Shown here: piece after piece, positions 1-5,372 of the stretch | How the letters are laid out: the number at the start of each line of letters is the position of its first letter | Numbering within the stretch: position 1 is the first letter of the stretch | Source: Chloroflexota bacterium | GTDB lineage: Bacteria; Chloroflexota; Dehalococcoidia; Plut-88900 | Reading direction: 5' to 3' | Assembly (NCBI GenBank): GCA_022566235.1 | Contig: JADFJI010000148.1 | Span: forward strand, 1-6,071 | DNA length: 6,071 nt | The notes under the pieces: generated by a model | Told to the model about the DNA's origin: nothing | Database searches by the model: none | The model's input: the letters and a program-made list of their open reading frames with translations, nothing else | Translations under genes and position numbers: made by a program

Positions 1-171
1 CCGGGGCTCGTGGATCAGCATGGTACGCAGATGGTCCATGTGGGCCTGGAGGTACTGGGTCTTCTCCACCACCGATTCCCCGGGTATCTTGGGGAACCCT
101 CCGGTGATCACCCTAAGAGGGCAGCCGGCAGCATGGGCCTCCACCGAGCTGATCATGTTTGTAAATCTCAT
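1..171 (-). CDS. Proline racemase / hydroxyproline epimerase family protein, 5' part only
   Basis: Reading the minus strand from ATG at 171-169 gives 57 codons with no stop before the window edge. The protein begins MRFTNMISSVEAHAAG and continues through CPLRVITGGFPKIPG (residues 17-31) to DHLRTMLIHEPR (46-57). This matches the N-terminus of the proline racemase family (PF05544: proline racemase, 4-hydroxyproline 2-epimerase, trans-3-hydroxyproline dehydratase), which typically opens MRF...V(D/E)xHTxGxPxRVVTGG and continues with a DHLRxxLxxEPRG stretch. The two catalytic cysteine/threonine positions of the family lie beyond the edge, so racemase, epimerase and dehydratase cannot be told apart. 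ATG at 171 is preferred over the internal ATG at 156-154 because it supplies the usual MRF start and has GGGAG (181-185) nine nt upstream. The usual HTxG motif reads HAAG (residues 13-16). It lies 104 nt downstream of the VOC gene on the same strand, so co-transcription is likely. Confidence 0.85.
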   Translation of the reverse strand, partial: MRFTNMISSVEAHAAGCPLRVITGGFPKIPGESVVEKTQYLQAHMDHLRTMLIHEPR

Positions 172-275
172 CTACTTGAACTCCCACAACCATCTACTCG
201 GGCCCGACCAGGTGTCAATCAGAGCGTCCGGGACCCAGCACCCTTCCTCCCCTCGCAACAAACGGCAAATCGGCC

Positions 276-1262
276 CTACAACAGATACGCCGGGTCGTAT
301 CCCCCGGTATCGGCCAGCGCGCTCAAGGGGGCCGACCTCTTCACGTAGAACTCCAGGCGGATGCCGTCTGGGTCCTTGAGGAAGAGGCTCCGCTTGGTCG
401 GGTGGTCTACCGTCATCTCGGGCTCTATACCCTCCGCCCTCAGGCGCGTCTCCGCCTCCTCCAGCTCGTCTTCGTCGAAGACCCGGAACCCTACGTGGTG
501 CATCCCAGCCGGCCGGCCCTCGGCAGCGGGGAGCAGGGCCAGGTCCCGACCCGATAGGCTCCCGCTCAGCACGGCGAAGGTATCATGTGTCGAGGCAAAG
601 GCGATCTCCAGGCCCGCCACGTCGGTATAGAACGCAAGCAGCTTCTCATAGTCATTCGCCACCAGGGCCCCGTGGTCGATCTGGCGGCTGGGGATGATAG
701 AGCCGGGCTCGGGGCTCAGGTCCGGATCGGCGACGTACAGAGGCTTGGTGGAGGGCTCGGCCTCCTCGGGCGCCCACTCCACCGTCAGCACATCGGTGTT
801 GCCGGGCCGCCAGACCTCTCTCCAGTCGTCGGAGGCGTCGGAGTAGAACTCGTTGAAGTTGCCCTCGGGGTCGAAGACGTAGACGCTGTGGGACACCTGG
901 TGGTTGGCGGTACGCCGGACCTCCAGGCCCGACTCCCGGGCCCGCCGGTAAGCTTCCACCAGCTGGGCCTCAGTCTCCATCTCCCAGCCGAAGTGGTTCA
1001 GACCCGGGCTCCTGCCCTGGCTGGCGGGAATTGTAACGCGGCCGTCCCCGCCCCGGCGGGTCCGGTCCGATATCTCAATCAAGGCCACATCATGATGAGA
1101 GCTGCCGTTGCTGAGGAAGCCGGCCATAATGGGCGGCTCCCGGAACACCTCCCTCAGCCCGCACACCCGGGTATAGAACCGCAGGGAGCGCTCCAGGTTG
1201 CTGACAAACAGATTGCCGTGGGCCAGCCGTCGGGGCCCGAATCTCACCTTCTGTGCTGCCAT
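276..1262 (-). CDS. Two-domain VOC / extradiol-dioxygenase-like metalloprotein
   Basis: This 328-residue cytoplasmic protein contains two vicinal-oxygen-chelate (glyoxalase/bleomycin/type I extradiol dioxygenase) modules, roughly residues 10-145 and 192-310, joined by an acidic, proline-rich linker. Length and arrangement fit catechol 2,3-dioxygenase-like proteins, which cleave catechols next to the hydroxyls using Fe(II) or Mn(II). Both modules show a 2-His-1-Glu metal set: H15, H90, E138 in the first and H197, H256, E304 in the second. By motif position, the first module also keeps the acid/base His (H57 in HHDVAL) and Tyr (Y128, ten before the Glu). The second has R239 and F294 at these places. 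Classical type I extradiol enzymes are catalytic in the C-terminal domain, so the substrate and even the ring-cleavage activity are uncertain. The ATG at 1262 has GGAGG (1270-1274) seven nt upstream, and the gene ends in TAG. It is probably the first gene of a minus-strand unit with the racemase-family gene. Confidence 0.85.
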   Translation of the reverse strand: MAAQKVRFGPRRLAHGNLFVSNLERSLRFYTRVCGLREVFREPPIMAGFLSNGSSHHDVALIEISDRTRRGGDGRVTIPASQGRSPGLNHFGWEMETEAQLVEAYRRARESGLEVRRTANHQVSHSVYVFDPEGNFNEFYSDASDDWREVWRPGNTDVLTVEWAPEEAEPSTKPLYVADPDLSPEPGSIIPSRQIDHGALVANDYEKLLAFYTDVAGLEIAFASTHDTFAVLSGSLSGRDLALLPAAEGRPAGMHHVGFRVFDEDELEEAETRLRAEGIEPEMTVDHPTKRSLFLKDPDGIRLEFYVKRSAPLSALADTGGYDPAYLL

Positions 1263-1359
1263 CTCATAACCTCCGATTCTGGGGTTTGCATCCTTTCAGT
1301 ATGGGGAAAAACCGGCTGGATCATTCCTTTCTCTCTATAGGCATTGCCCACCACCCTAG

Positions 1360-1401
1360 ATTCTTCGTCATCCTTCCCATGCGAGAAGGACTCCTCAGAA
1401 T
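1360..1401. repeat. Imperfect palindrome (MITE/REP-like)
   Basis: An inverted repeat has outer arms ATTCT (1360-1364) and AGAAT (1397-1401) and an inner stem TCCTTC (1371-1376) / GAAGGA (1385-1390) around an 8-nt loop. The surrounding text (GATTCTTCG ... CTCAGAATGACA) resembles short dispersed intergenic repeats that I recall from many environmental bacterial genomes. That resemblance is from memory and not shown in this window, where only one copy occurs. Confidence 0.5.
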
Positions 1402-1425
1402 GACAGACTAACTGGTCTCGTATGA

Positions 1426-1453
1426 CTTGTCCCGATACTCGGGACTTGTCGAA
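1426..1453 (+). repeat. 28-nt palindromic dispersed repeat, copy 1
   Basis: This copy is identical over 28 nt to 5251-5278. It has a perfect 7-bp inverted repeat, GTCCCGA-TAC-TCGGGAC (1429-1445), flanked by the direct repeat CTTGTC (1426-1431 and 1445-1450), and ends with GAA. More GTCGAAG and GTCGAC motifs follow at 1461-1467 and 1473-1478, so the copy sits in a small cluster of related units. It lies about 200 nt upstream of the enolase-superfamily start, in the same orientation as that gene. Confidence 0.85.
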
Positions 1454-1510
1454 GTGCCCCGTCGAAGGGATGGTCGACAGTACTGCCCAACACTCTCAAG
1501 ATGGCCGCCA

Positions 1511-1539
1511 TTGACAGGCCCGAGGCCCGTCCCTAGACT
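1511..1539 (+). promoter_or_regulatory. Candidate sigma-70-type promoter for the enolase-superfamily gene
   Basis: TTGACA (1511-1516, six of six consensus bases) is followed by a 17-nt spacer and TAGACT (1534-1539, four of six). Transcription would start near 1546, leaving a leader of roughly 110 nt before the ATG at 1655. This is consensus matching only, and the GC-rich spacer makes it uncertain. Confidence 0.4.
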
Positions 1540-1643
1540 CTGGTCATCCTTGCCGACAGGGGCGGGGTGGGGGAGAGAGGAAGCCATCCATTCCGCCTAT
1601 CGTCTACCTGCCGGGCCAGCCGATCGCGAATGGTCCAAACACT

Positions 1644-1648
1644 GGGAG
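1644..1648 (+). promoter_or_regulatory. Shine-Dalgarno site that fixes the start of the enolase-superfamily gene
   Basis: GGGAG ends six nt before the ATG at 1655. The open frame extends 228 nt further upstream, but homology-like sequence begins exactly at MKIQRVEVRAV, the usual N-terminus of this superfamily. This site therefore favours 1655 as the start. Confidence 0.7.
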
Positions 1649-1654
1649 CATGAA

Positions 1655-2773
1655 ATGAAGATACAGCGGGTGGAGGTCCGGGCCGTCGCCCCGAAGATCC
1701 GGCGATACACATGGTCCTACGACCTTCCGGAGCAGTACGCCACCAACACCCTGGTGCGAATCTTCACCGACGAGGGCGTGGAGGGTTATGCCGGCGTTTG
1801 GAACGCCACCTCCTACGACTACGACCGCTACACCGCTGAGGCCATTCGTCATCTGATACCCATGCTCATCGGCAGGGACCCGCTGTCGAGGGAGGCGATA
1901 TGGCAGGACCTGCGGCCCAGGGTCTTCCCGCTGCCACCCCAGGCCCTGGCCGCCGTGGACATCGCCCTGTGGGACCTGGCGGGAAAGGTGGCCGGTCTGC
2001 CGTTATACCAGCTGCTTGGCGGTGCTCGAGACCGAATTCAGGCCTATGCCAGCACCCCTATGCTGGAAGATGTCCCATCCTATCTCGAGTTCGTCGACCA
2101 GCTTCTGGAGCAGGGGTTCAGGGCCGTCAAGTTCCACACCTGGTGCATCCCCGACCGAGACCTGGAGCTCGCCCGGGCCGTCAGAAAGAAGTACCCGAGC
2201 AAAGATGTCGCCTTCATGCTGGATGCCGAGAATAACTACGACAGGCAGGGGGCCCTGCGGGTCGCCGAGGAGCTGGAGAGCCTGGAGTTTACCTGGTTCG
2301 AGGCCCCCCTGCCCGATTACGACCTGGACGGCTACAGAGAGCTGACCCGCCGGGTCGGCATACCCGTCATCCCCTCGGGAAATTGGATTCAGGACCTGAC
2401 CACCTTCGCCGGGGCCCTGAAGACCCAGACCTGGAGGTCGGCCCGCACCGATGCGGCAATGATGAGCGGCCTCACCCCCGCACGCAAGGCGGTGGCCCTG
2501 GCCGAGGCCGCCGGGGTGAACTGCGAGGTCATGTCCTGGGGATTCAGCCTGATTGCCGCCGCCAACCTTCATCTCATGCTGGCCTTCAACAACTGCACCT
2601 ATTTCGAGCAGTCCCTCCCCTACGAGGCCTACGAGTACGGCATGAAAGACGTGATCCGCACTCAGCAGGATGGGTACGTCTACGCCCCCCAGAAACCGGG
2701 CCTCGGCCTCGACGTCGACTGGGAGGCGATGGAAGCTGCGACCATCCACCTCATCGACAGCAGCAGTGGCTGA
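1655..2773 (+). CDS. Mandelate racemase/muconate-lactonizing-type enolase superfamily protein with altered active site
   Basis: The 372-residue length is usual for the family. It has an N-terminal capping domain (about 1-125, MKIQRVEVRAV start; ALAAVDIALWDLAGKVAGLPL at 98-118) and a (beta/alpha)7-beta barrel (about 126-345). Members abstract a proton alpha to a carboxylate and stabilise the enolate with Mg2+. Using the spacing of mandelate racemase, the match is exact through much of the barrel: K159 (K164), H161 in place of K166, D190 (D195), E216 (E221), G242 in place of E247 within SGNW, D266 (D270) and M293 in place of H297. The protein thus keeps two metal ligands, the first Lys and the dyad Asp, but lacks the third acidic ligand, the second Lys and the dyad His. 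Family membership is secure; dehydratase, racemase or non-catalytic function cannot be decided. It is a single plus-strand gene, convergent with the rhodanese gene. Confidence 0.9.
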   Translation: MKIQRVEVRAVAPKIRRYTWSYDLPEQYATNTLVRIFTDEGVEGYAGVWNATSYDYDRYTAEAIRHLIPMLIGRDPLSREAIWQDLRPRVFPLPPQALAAVDIALWDLAGKVAGLPLYQLLGGARDRIQAYASTPMLEDVPSYLEFVDQLLEQGFRAVKFHTWCIPDRDLELARAVRKKYPSKDVAFMLDAENNYDRQGALRVAEELESLEFTWFEAPLPDYDLDGYRELTRRVGIPVIPSGNWIQDLTTFAGALKTQTWRSARTDAAMMSGLTPARKAVALAEAAGVNCEVMSWGFSLIAAANLHLMLAFNNCTYFEQSLPYEAYEYGMKDVIRTQQDGYVYAPQKPGLGLDVDWEAMEAATIHLIDSSSG

Positions 2774-2782
2774 GAGAGCTGA

Positions 2783-2809
2783 TAACCCACGGGCCCGAGG
2801 AGCGGGTTA
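2783..2809. terminator. Weak bidirectional terminator-like hairpin
   Basis: In the 64-nt gap between two convergent genes, TAACCC (2783-2788) and GGGTTA (2804-2809) can pair around a 15-nt loop that contains GGGCCC. There is no T tract on either side, so only its position supports a termination role. Confidence 0.25.
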
Positions 2810-2837
2810 CCGACTTCCTGAAAATATCGGGGAGGAA

Positions 2838-4427
2838 TTATCCGGGCTCGGTTTCGTACTTCCTGCCCAGCTCCTCTTCCCATCTCAAGTAGTTTATCGC
2901 CTGGGCGAAGTTTCTACCGACGCCGATGGATATCAGATCGGTGGGAGGGGCCATCACCCCGGTCAACCCCTTCTCGATGGGCAGGCCCGAATCGCGCCAC
3001 GCCTCCATCCCGCCATCCAGCACCGAGGCCTTCCGATACCCCAGCCCCCTGAGGGTAGCCCCGGCCAGGACGGAGCCCAGCCCATCGGTGCAGGTCACCA
3101 CCACCACCGAGTTTTTGGAGGAGGCCATCTCCTCGATCCACATCTCCAGCCAGCCCCGGGGCGCCCATCGGGCCCCGGGCACGTGACCTCCGGCGAAATC
3201 TTTGCTGGTGCCGACGAATATCACAACCTGTCGAGAGGTCTCCAGCGCCTTCTTCAGCTCAGCCGGCGAGACCATCTCCACCTCTGCCCTGGCGTCACGA
3301 TACCCAGACGGCTCTGGCGGGGGCGTCCCCCTCTCAAGAGGCAGGCCCTGGTCGCTCCACGTTGATATACCACCATCCACCGCGTAGACGTTGGGAAACC
3401 CCATCTGCCGGAACCAGGAGCCCGTGACCGAGGCCCGGACCACGCCGTCGCAGCAAAACACGATCTGCCCGTTTCTCACGGCCGCCACGTCGTCGCTCTG
3501 CTGCACAGCCTGGCCGCCCGGATACCAGCGGAACCCGGGGATGTGGCCCTCGGTGAACTCCTCGCTGGTGCGCACATCGATCAGGTATACGTTTCCCCCG
3601 TCGGCCCGGGCCATGAGGCCCTGAAGCCCCTGGACATCCAGGTATGCGACCCCATCCTCCATCGCCACCCTTTGAGCAAAGGCCTCGGCCTTGGACAACC
3701 CCTCCGGAGACACGGGAGGAAGTTCGATTTGGAGTGATCCAGTCTCCAGCTCCAGGCCCGCTAGCTGCCAGCCCATGGTGCCGTTCCGAAGGCCGTAGAC
3801 CGTTGGCAGCCCCAGTCTCTGCAATGTGCCGGCGCCAATGATGCTGCGGGTGCGGCCCGCGCAATGGACCACCACAGGCCTTTGAGAATCCCCTACGATG
3901 TCCCATATCCGCAGGGCCAACTCCCCGCCGGGCACGCTGCGGCTGCCGGGTATACAGGACTGCTGGTGCTCCTCCGGCGTCCGGGAGTCCAGGATGACCA
4001 CATCTTTCCCTTTTTGGAGCCAGTCGTGCAGCTCCTCGGGCCCGATCTCCGGCACCTTTCGCTGGACCTGGACTCTCTCCCCAAAGTCCTTGCTGAGCAC
4101 GTTGGTGCCCCACTCGGTGGGATAGCCTTCCGATGCCCACCGGTCGATGCCGCCCTCCAGCACGAGCACCTCCGGGTAAGCCATACGGTCCAGGATGACC
4201 GAGGCCAGGTCGGCCCGAGGGCCATCGTCATCACACACCACCACCCTGGTCCCCGGGAACGGCACCATCTCCTTCATCCGGAACTCCAGCAACCGCCTGG
4301 GCAAGCAGGTGGAGCCGGGGATGTGGGCCTCGTTGTACTCCCCCTGCTCCCGCACGTCAATTAGGGAGAGGGTCGCGTTCTCATCCAACAGATCGTTGAG
4401 GTCTGATGGCGTGATGTATCGGGTCAT
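2838..4427 (-). CDS. Four-domain rhodanese (sulfurtransferase) protein
   Basis: This 529-residue protein has four rhodanese modules in tandem, about 1-108, 125-230, 245-366 and 382-488, then a 40-residue tail containing INYLRWEEELGRKY. Rhodaneses carry sulfane sulfur as a cysteine persulfide and pass it to thiols, cyanide or other acceptors. Each module has a cysteine at the loop position: C65 (CDDDGPR), C189 (HCAGRTRS), C326 (CCDGVVRA) and C446 (TCTDGLGS). Modules 1-3 keep the Asp-x-Arg strand (DVR, DSR, DVR) and HIPG or CIPG. Module 4 has lost both the DxR and the loop Arg but keeps HVPGA. Typical rhodaneses have one or two modules, so four is long. No signal peptide or membrane segment is seen, so it is likely cytoplasmic. 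The start is ATG 4427 with GGAAGG (4435-4440) seven nt upstream; the in-frame TTG at 4442 overlaps that site and is rejected. It lies 30 nt downstream of the cupin gene, so they form an operon. Confidence 0.93.
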   Translation of the reverse strand: MTRYITPSDLNDLLDENATLSLIDVREQGEYNEAHIPGSTCLPRRLLEFRMKEMVPFPGTRVVVCDDDGPRADLASVILDRMAYPEVLVLEGGIDRWASEGYPTEWGTNVLSKDFGERVQVQRKVPEIGPEELHDWLQKGKDVVILDSRTPEEHQQSCIPGSRSVPGGELALRIWDIVGDSQRPVVVHCAGRTRSIIGAGTLQRLGLPTVYGLRNGTMGWQLAGLELETGSLQIELPPVSPEGLSKAEAFAQRVAMEDGVAYLDVQGLQGLMARADGGNVYLIDVRTSEEFTEGHIPGFRWYPGGQAVQQSDDVAAVRNGQIVFCCDGVVRASVTGSWFRQMGFPNVYAVDGGISTWSDQGLPLERGTPPPEPSGYRDARAEVEMVSPAELKKALETSRQVVIFVGTSKDFAGGHVPGARWAPRGWLEMWIEEMASSKNSVVVVTCTDGLGSVLAGATLRGLGYRKASVLDGGMEAWRDSGLPIEKGLTGVMAPPTDLISIGVGRNFAQAINYLRWEEELGRKYETEPG

Positions 4428-4434
4428 GGGACGG

Positions 4435-4440
4435 CCTTCC
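4435..4440 (-). promoter_or_regulatory. Shine-Dalgarno site of the rhodanese gene
   Basis: GGAAGG on the minus strand lies seven nt before ATG 4427-4425, within the 30-nt gap after the cupin stop. It settles the start on that ATG and shows that the second cistron has its own ribosome-binding site. Confidence 0.7.
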
Positions 4441-4457
4441 AACGTTCAGTGCTTCGA

Positions 4458-5042
4458 TTATTCGTTGTCGTACCGGGCGCTGGAGGCGAAAGTGGTCACC
4501 GCTCCCGTCTCCGGGTCGAAGCGACATCGGTTTAGCGTGGCTAGGTCCCGGCCATAGACGTGTATCTCCACGGTTGGACGATGGTCAGGGTTGTCGATCT
4601 GATGTATCTCATCTACATCGGGGACCAGTAGGCTCACCTCACCCTGCTTAGAGACGGCCTGCCTGTCCTTTTCCAGACGGGAGAAGTCGGGCCGAGAGCC
4701 GTCGTCCAGGCGGCGAAATCGGATCTCGTGCAGCTTGTTCTCCAGCACCCCTATCATCCCCCAGGTGTGATGATCGTGAGGGCCTACGTGGTCCCCCGGG
4801 CCCCAGACCACCGTTGAAACAAGCAACTCGGGTGAGCGGTGTAGCAGGTACGACCCGCGATTGGGGTGCTTCCCTCCCCCGGAGGGGGCTTTGTATTCGG
4901 GCGGTATGCAGTCCGGATTCCCGATCAGCCGCTCCAGCAGTGTAGAGCCCTGGTCCAGCAGCTTCTCCACATCCATCCCCTGATTTAGCTTCTCGGTGAT
5001 GTCGTGAACGAACTCTTCGACGGTGTAGCTTCCACGCGGCAT
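4458..5042 (-). CDS. Cysteine dioxygenase-type cupin, putative thiol dioxygenase
   Basis: This 194-residue protein is about the size of bacterial and animal cysteine dioxygenases, which use non-heme Fe(II) and O2 to oxidise a small thiol to its sulfinate. A helical N-terminus (1-45) precedes a cupin barrel. The first cupin motif, GPGDHVGPHDHHTWGMIGVL (81-100), gives H89 and H91. The second (DEIHQIDNP, 144-152) gives H147, completing a three-His site with no Glu, as in this family. The H161-x-Y163 pair (IHVYG) matches the His and Tyr of the Ser-His-Tyr triad; the Ser position is E159. The carboxylate-binding Arg of cysteine dioxygenase is not at its usual place, although R62 and R69 are near, so substrates such as 3-mercaptopropionate, mercaptosuccinate or others are equally possible. 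GGGAGG (5050-5055) lies seven nt before ATG 5042. It is the first gene of an operon with the rhodanese. Confidence 0.85.
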   Translation of the reverse strand: MPRGSYTVEEFVHDITEKLNQGMDVEKLLDQGSTLLERLIGNPDCIPPEYKAPSGGGKHPNRGSYLLHRSPELLVSTVVWGPGDHVGPHDHHTWGMIGVLENKLHEIRFRRLDDGSRPDFSRLEKDRQAVSKQGEVSLLVPDVDEIHQIDNPDHRPTVEIHVYGRDLATLNRCRFDPETGAVTTFASSARYDNE

Positions 5043-5111
5043 GATATTGCCTCCCTGGTATATCGTCTAGTCGCCATCCGGGTTGGCTCTATTGTACACA
5101 GTAGAGCAGTA

Positions 5112-5140
5112 AATTGTGAGGGGCGGGATCGAATTGACAA
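5112..5140 (-). promoter_or_regulatory. Candidate promoter for the cupin-rhodanese operon
   Basis: On the minus strand, TTGTCA (5140-5135, five of six) is followed by a 17-nt spacer and ACAATT (5117-5112, four of six). The leader to ATG 5042 would be about 60-65 nt. A better isolated -10 hexamer, TACAAT (5096-5091), lies closer to the gene but has no -35 match. This is consensus evidence only. Confidence 0.4.
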
Positions 5141-5161
5141 CCTCTGTCATTCGACTACGAT
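5134..5161 (+). promoter_or_regulatory. Candidate rightward promoter overlapping the leftward one
   Basis: TTGACA (5134-5139, perfect consensus) is followed by a 16-nt spacer and TACGAT (5156-5161, four of six). Its -35 shares bases with the minus-strand -35 at 5135-5140. A transcript from here would carry the hairpin, the 28-nt repeat and the second palindrome in a leader of about 205 nt before the gene at 5373. Confidence 0.3.
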
Positions 5162-5213
5162 TAACCTGGTGCTTGACAGCCGAAACAAGCGTAACGTTCG
5201 GTCGAGTGTCGCC

Positions 5214-5240
5214 GGGAGTCCAGAGGGGCGGAGCCCCCGT
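5214..5240. repeat. GC-rich hairpin element
   Basis: GGGGC (5225-5229) and GCCCC (5233-5237) pair around GGA, preceded by GGGAGTCCAGA (5214-5224). I recall similar GGAGTCCAGAGGGGC-type elements as dispersed intergenic repeats in other genomes, but only one copy is present here. There is no T tract, so it does not look like a terminator. Confidence 0.4.
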
Positions 5241-5250
5241 TCGTGGTGAG

Positions 5251-5278
5251 CTTGTCCCGATACTCGGGACTTGTCGAA
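5251..5278 (+). repeat. 28-nt palindromic dispersed repeat, copy 2
   Basis: This copy is identical over 28 nt to 1426-1453. Its palindrome GTCCCGA-TAC-TCGGGAC occupies 5254-5270, with CTTGTC at 5251-5256 and 5270-5275. The flanks differ from copy 1 (TGGTGAG before, CCATGCC after). It lies 95 nt upstream of the TTG start at 5373, again in the same orientation as the downstream gene. Confidence 0.85.
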
Positions 5279-5311
5279 CCATGCCGGGGGTTTGGGGGCC
5301 TGTCCTGAGTC

Positions 5312-5327
5312 CTTCCCACATGGGAAG
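5312..5327. repeat. Short perfect inverted repeat
   Basis: CTTCCC (5312-5317) and GGGAAG (5322-5327) form a 6-bp stem with an ACAT loop. It ends ten nt upstream of the candidate extended -10 of the rightward gene, where an operator or part of another intergenic repeat is possible. Confidence 0.4.
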
Positions 5328-5336
5328 ACCCCCACC

Positions 5337-5345
5337 TGTTACAAT
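5337..5345 (+). promoter_or_regulatory. Extended -10 promoter candidate for the unknown-family gene
   Basis: TGTTACAAT contains the extended TGn element followed by TACAAT (5340-5345, five of six). No -35 match lies 16-18 nt upstream, as is usual for extended -10 promoters. Transcription would begin near 5352, giving a leader of about 20 nt that still includes the AGGAGG. Confidence 0.45.
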
Positions 5346-5360
5346 ACCCCCATTCCAATT

Positions 5361-5366
5361 AGGAGG
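5361..5366 (+). promoter_or_regulatory. Strong Shine-Dalgarno site that selects a TTG start
   Basis: AGGAGG lies six nt before TTG 5373-5375. No ATG or GTG with comparable spacing exists in this frame, and the frame upstream of here crosses repeats, so the TTG is the best start. Confidence 0.75.
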
Positions 5367-5372
5367 TGCAGT

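Larger units (their letters stand above)
1263..1654. other. Divergent intergenic region with palindromic repeats and a candidate promoter
   Basis: These 392 nt separate the divergent VOC and enolase-superfamily genes. The plus-strand frame is open back to 1427, but that extension runs through a palindromic repeat and its translation (rich in Arg, Pro, Ser and Trp) does not look like a protein. From left to right the region holds the VOC ribosome-binding site (1270-1274), an imperfect palindrome (1360-1401), one copy of the 28-nt repeat (1426-1453) followed by further GTCGA-containing repeats (1461-1467, 1473-1478), and a plausible plus-strand promoter (1511-1539). I found no convincing minus-strand -35/-10 pair for the VOC gene, although isolated TATAGA-like and CATACT-like -10 hexamers exist. 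Confidence 0.7.
5043..5372. other. Divergent intergenic region with promoter candidates and repeats
   Basis: These 330 nt separate the minus-strand cupin-rhodanese operon from the plus-strand gene of unknown family. They hold the cupin ribosome-binding site (5050-5055), promoter candidates on both strands (5112-5161), a G+C hairpin (5225-5237), copy 2 of the 28-nt repeat (5251-5278), a second palindrome (5312-5327), and an extended -10 and ribosome-binding site for the rightward gene. No small gene with a ribosome-binding site was seen. Confidence 0.7.

Noticed and set aside
585..1340. 251-codon plus-strand frame opposite the VOC gene
   Set aside because: It is antisense to a clear two-domain VOC protein and shows no family features or ribosome-binding site.
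1426..1478. CRISPR array or transposon end
   Set aside because: The two 28-nt copies are nearly 4 kb apart with no regular spacers, and there is no transposase, target duplication or paired inverted termini around either copy.
1427..1654. Upstream extension of the enolase-superfamily gene to 1427
   Set aside because: It runs through the 28-nt palindromic repeat and reads as Arg/Pro/Ser/Trp-rich sequence unlike the family N-terminus; MKIQRVEVRAV at 1655 with GGGAG six nt upstream is the natural start.
2003..2749. 248-codon minus-strand frame opposite the enolase-superfamily gene
   Set aside because: It is antisense to a well-supported gene, and its Gly/Val/Leu-rich translation is typical of a shadow frame.
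3334..4140. 268-codon minus-strand frame inside the rhodanese gene
   Set aside because: It is an alternate-frame shadow in GC-rich DNA; the rhodanese frame carries all four domain signatures.
5225..5237. Rho-independent terminator
   Set aside because: The hairpin is GC-rich but has no T tract on either strand and no gene ends nearby.
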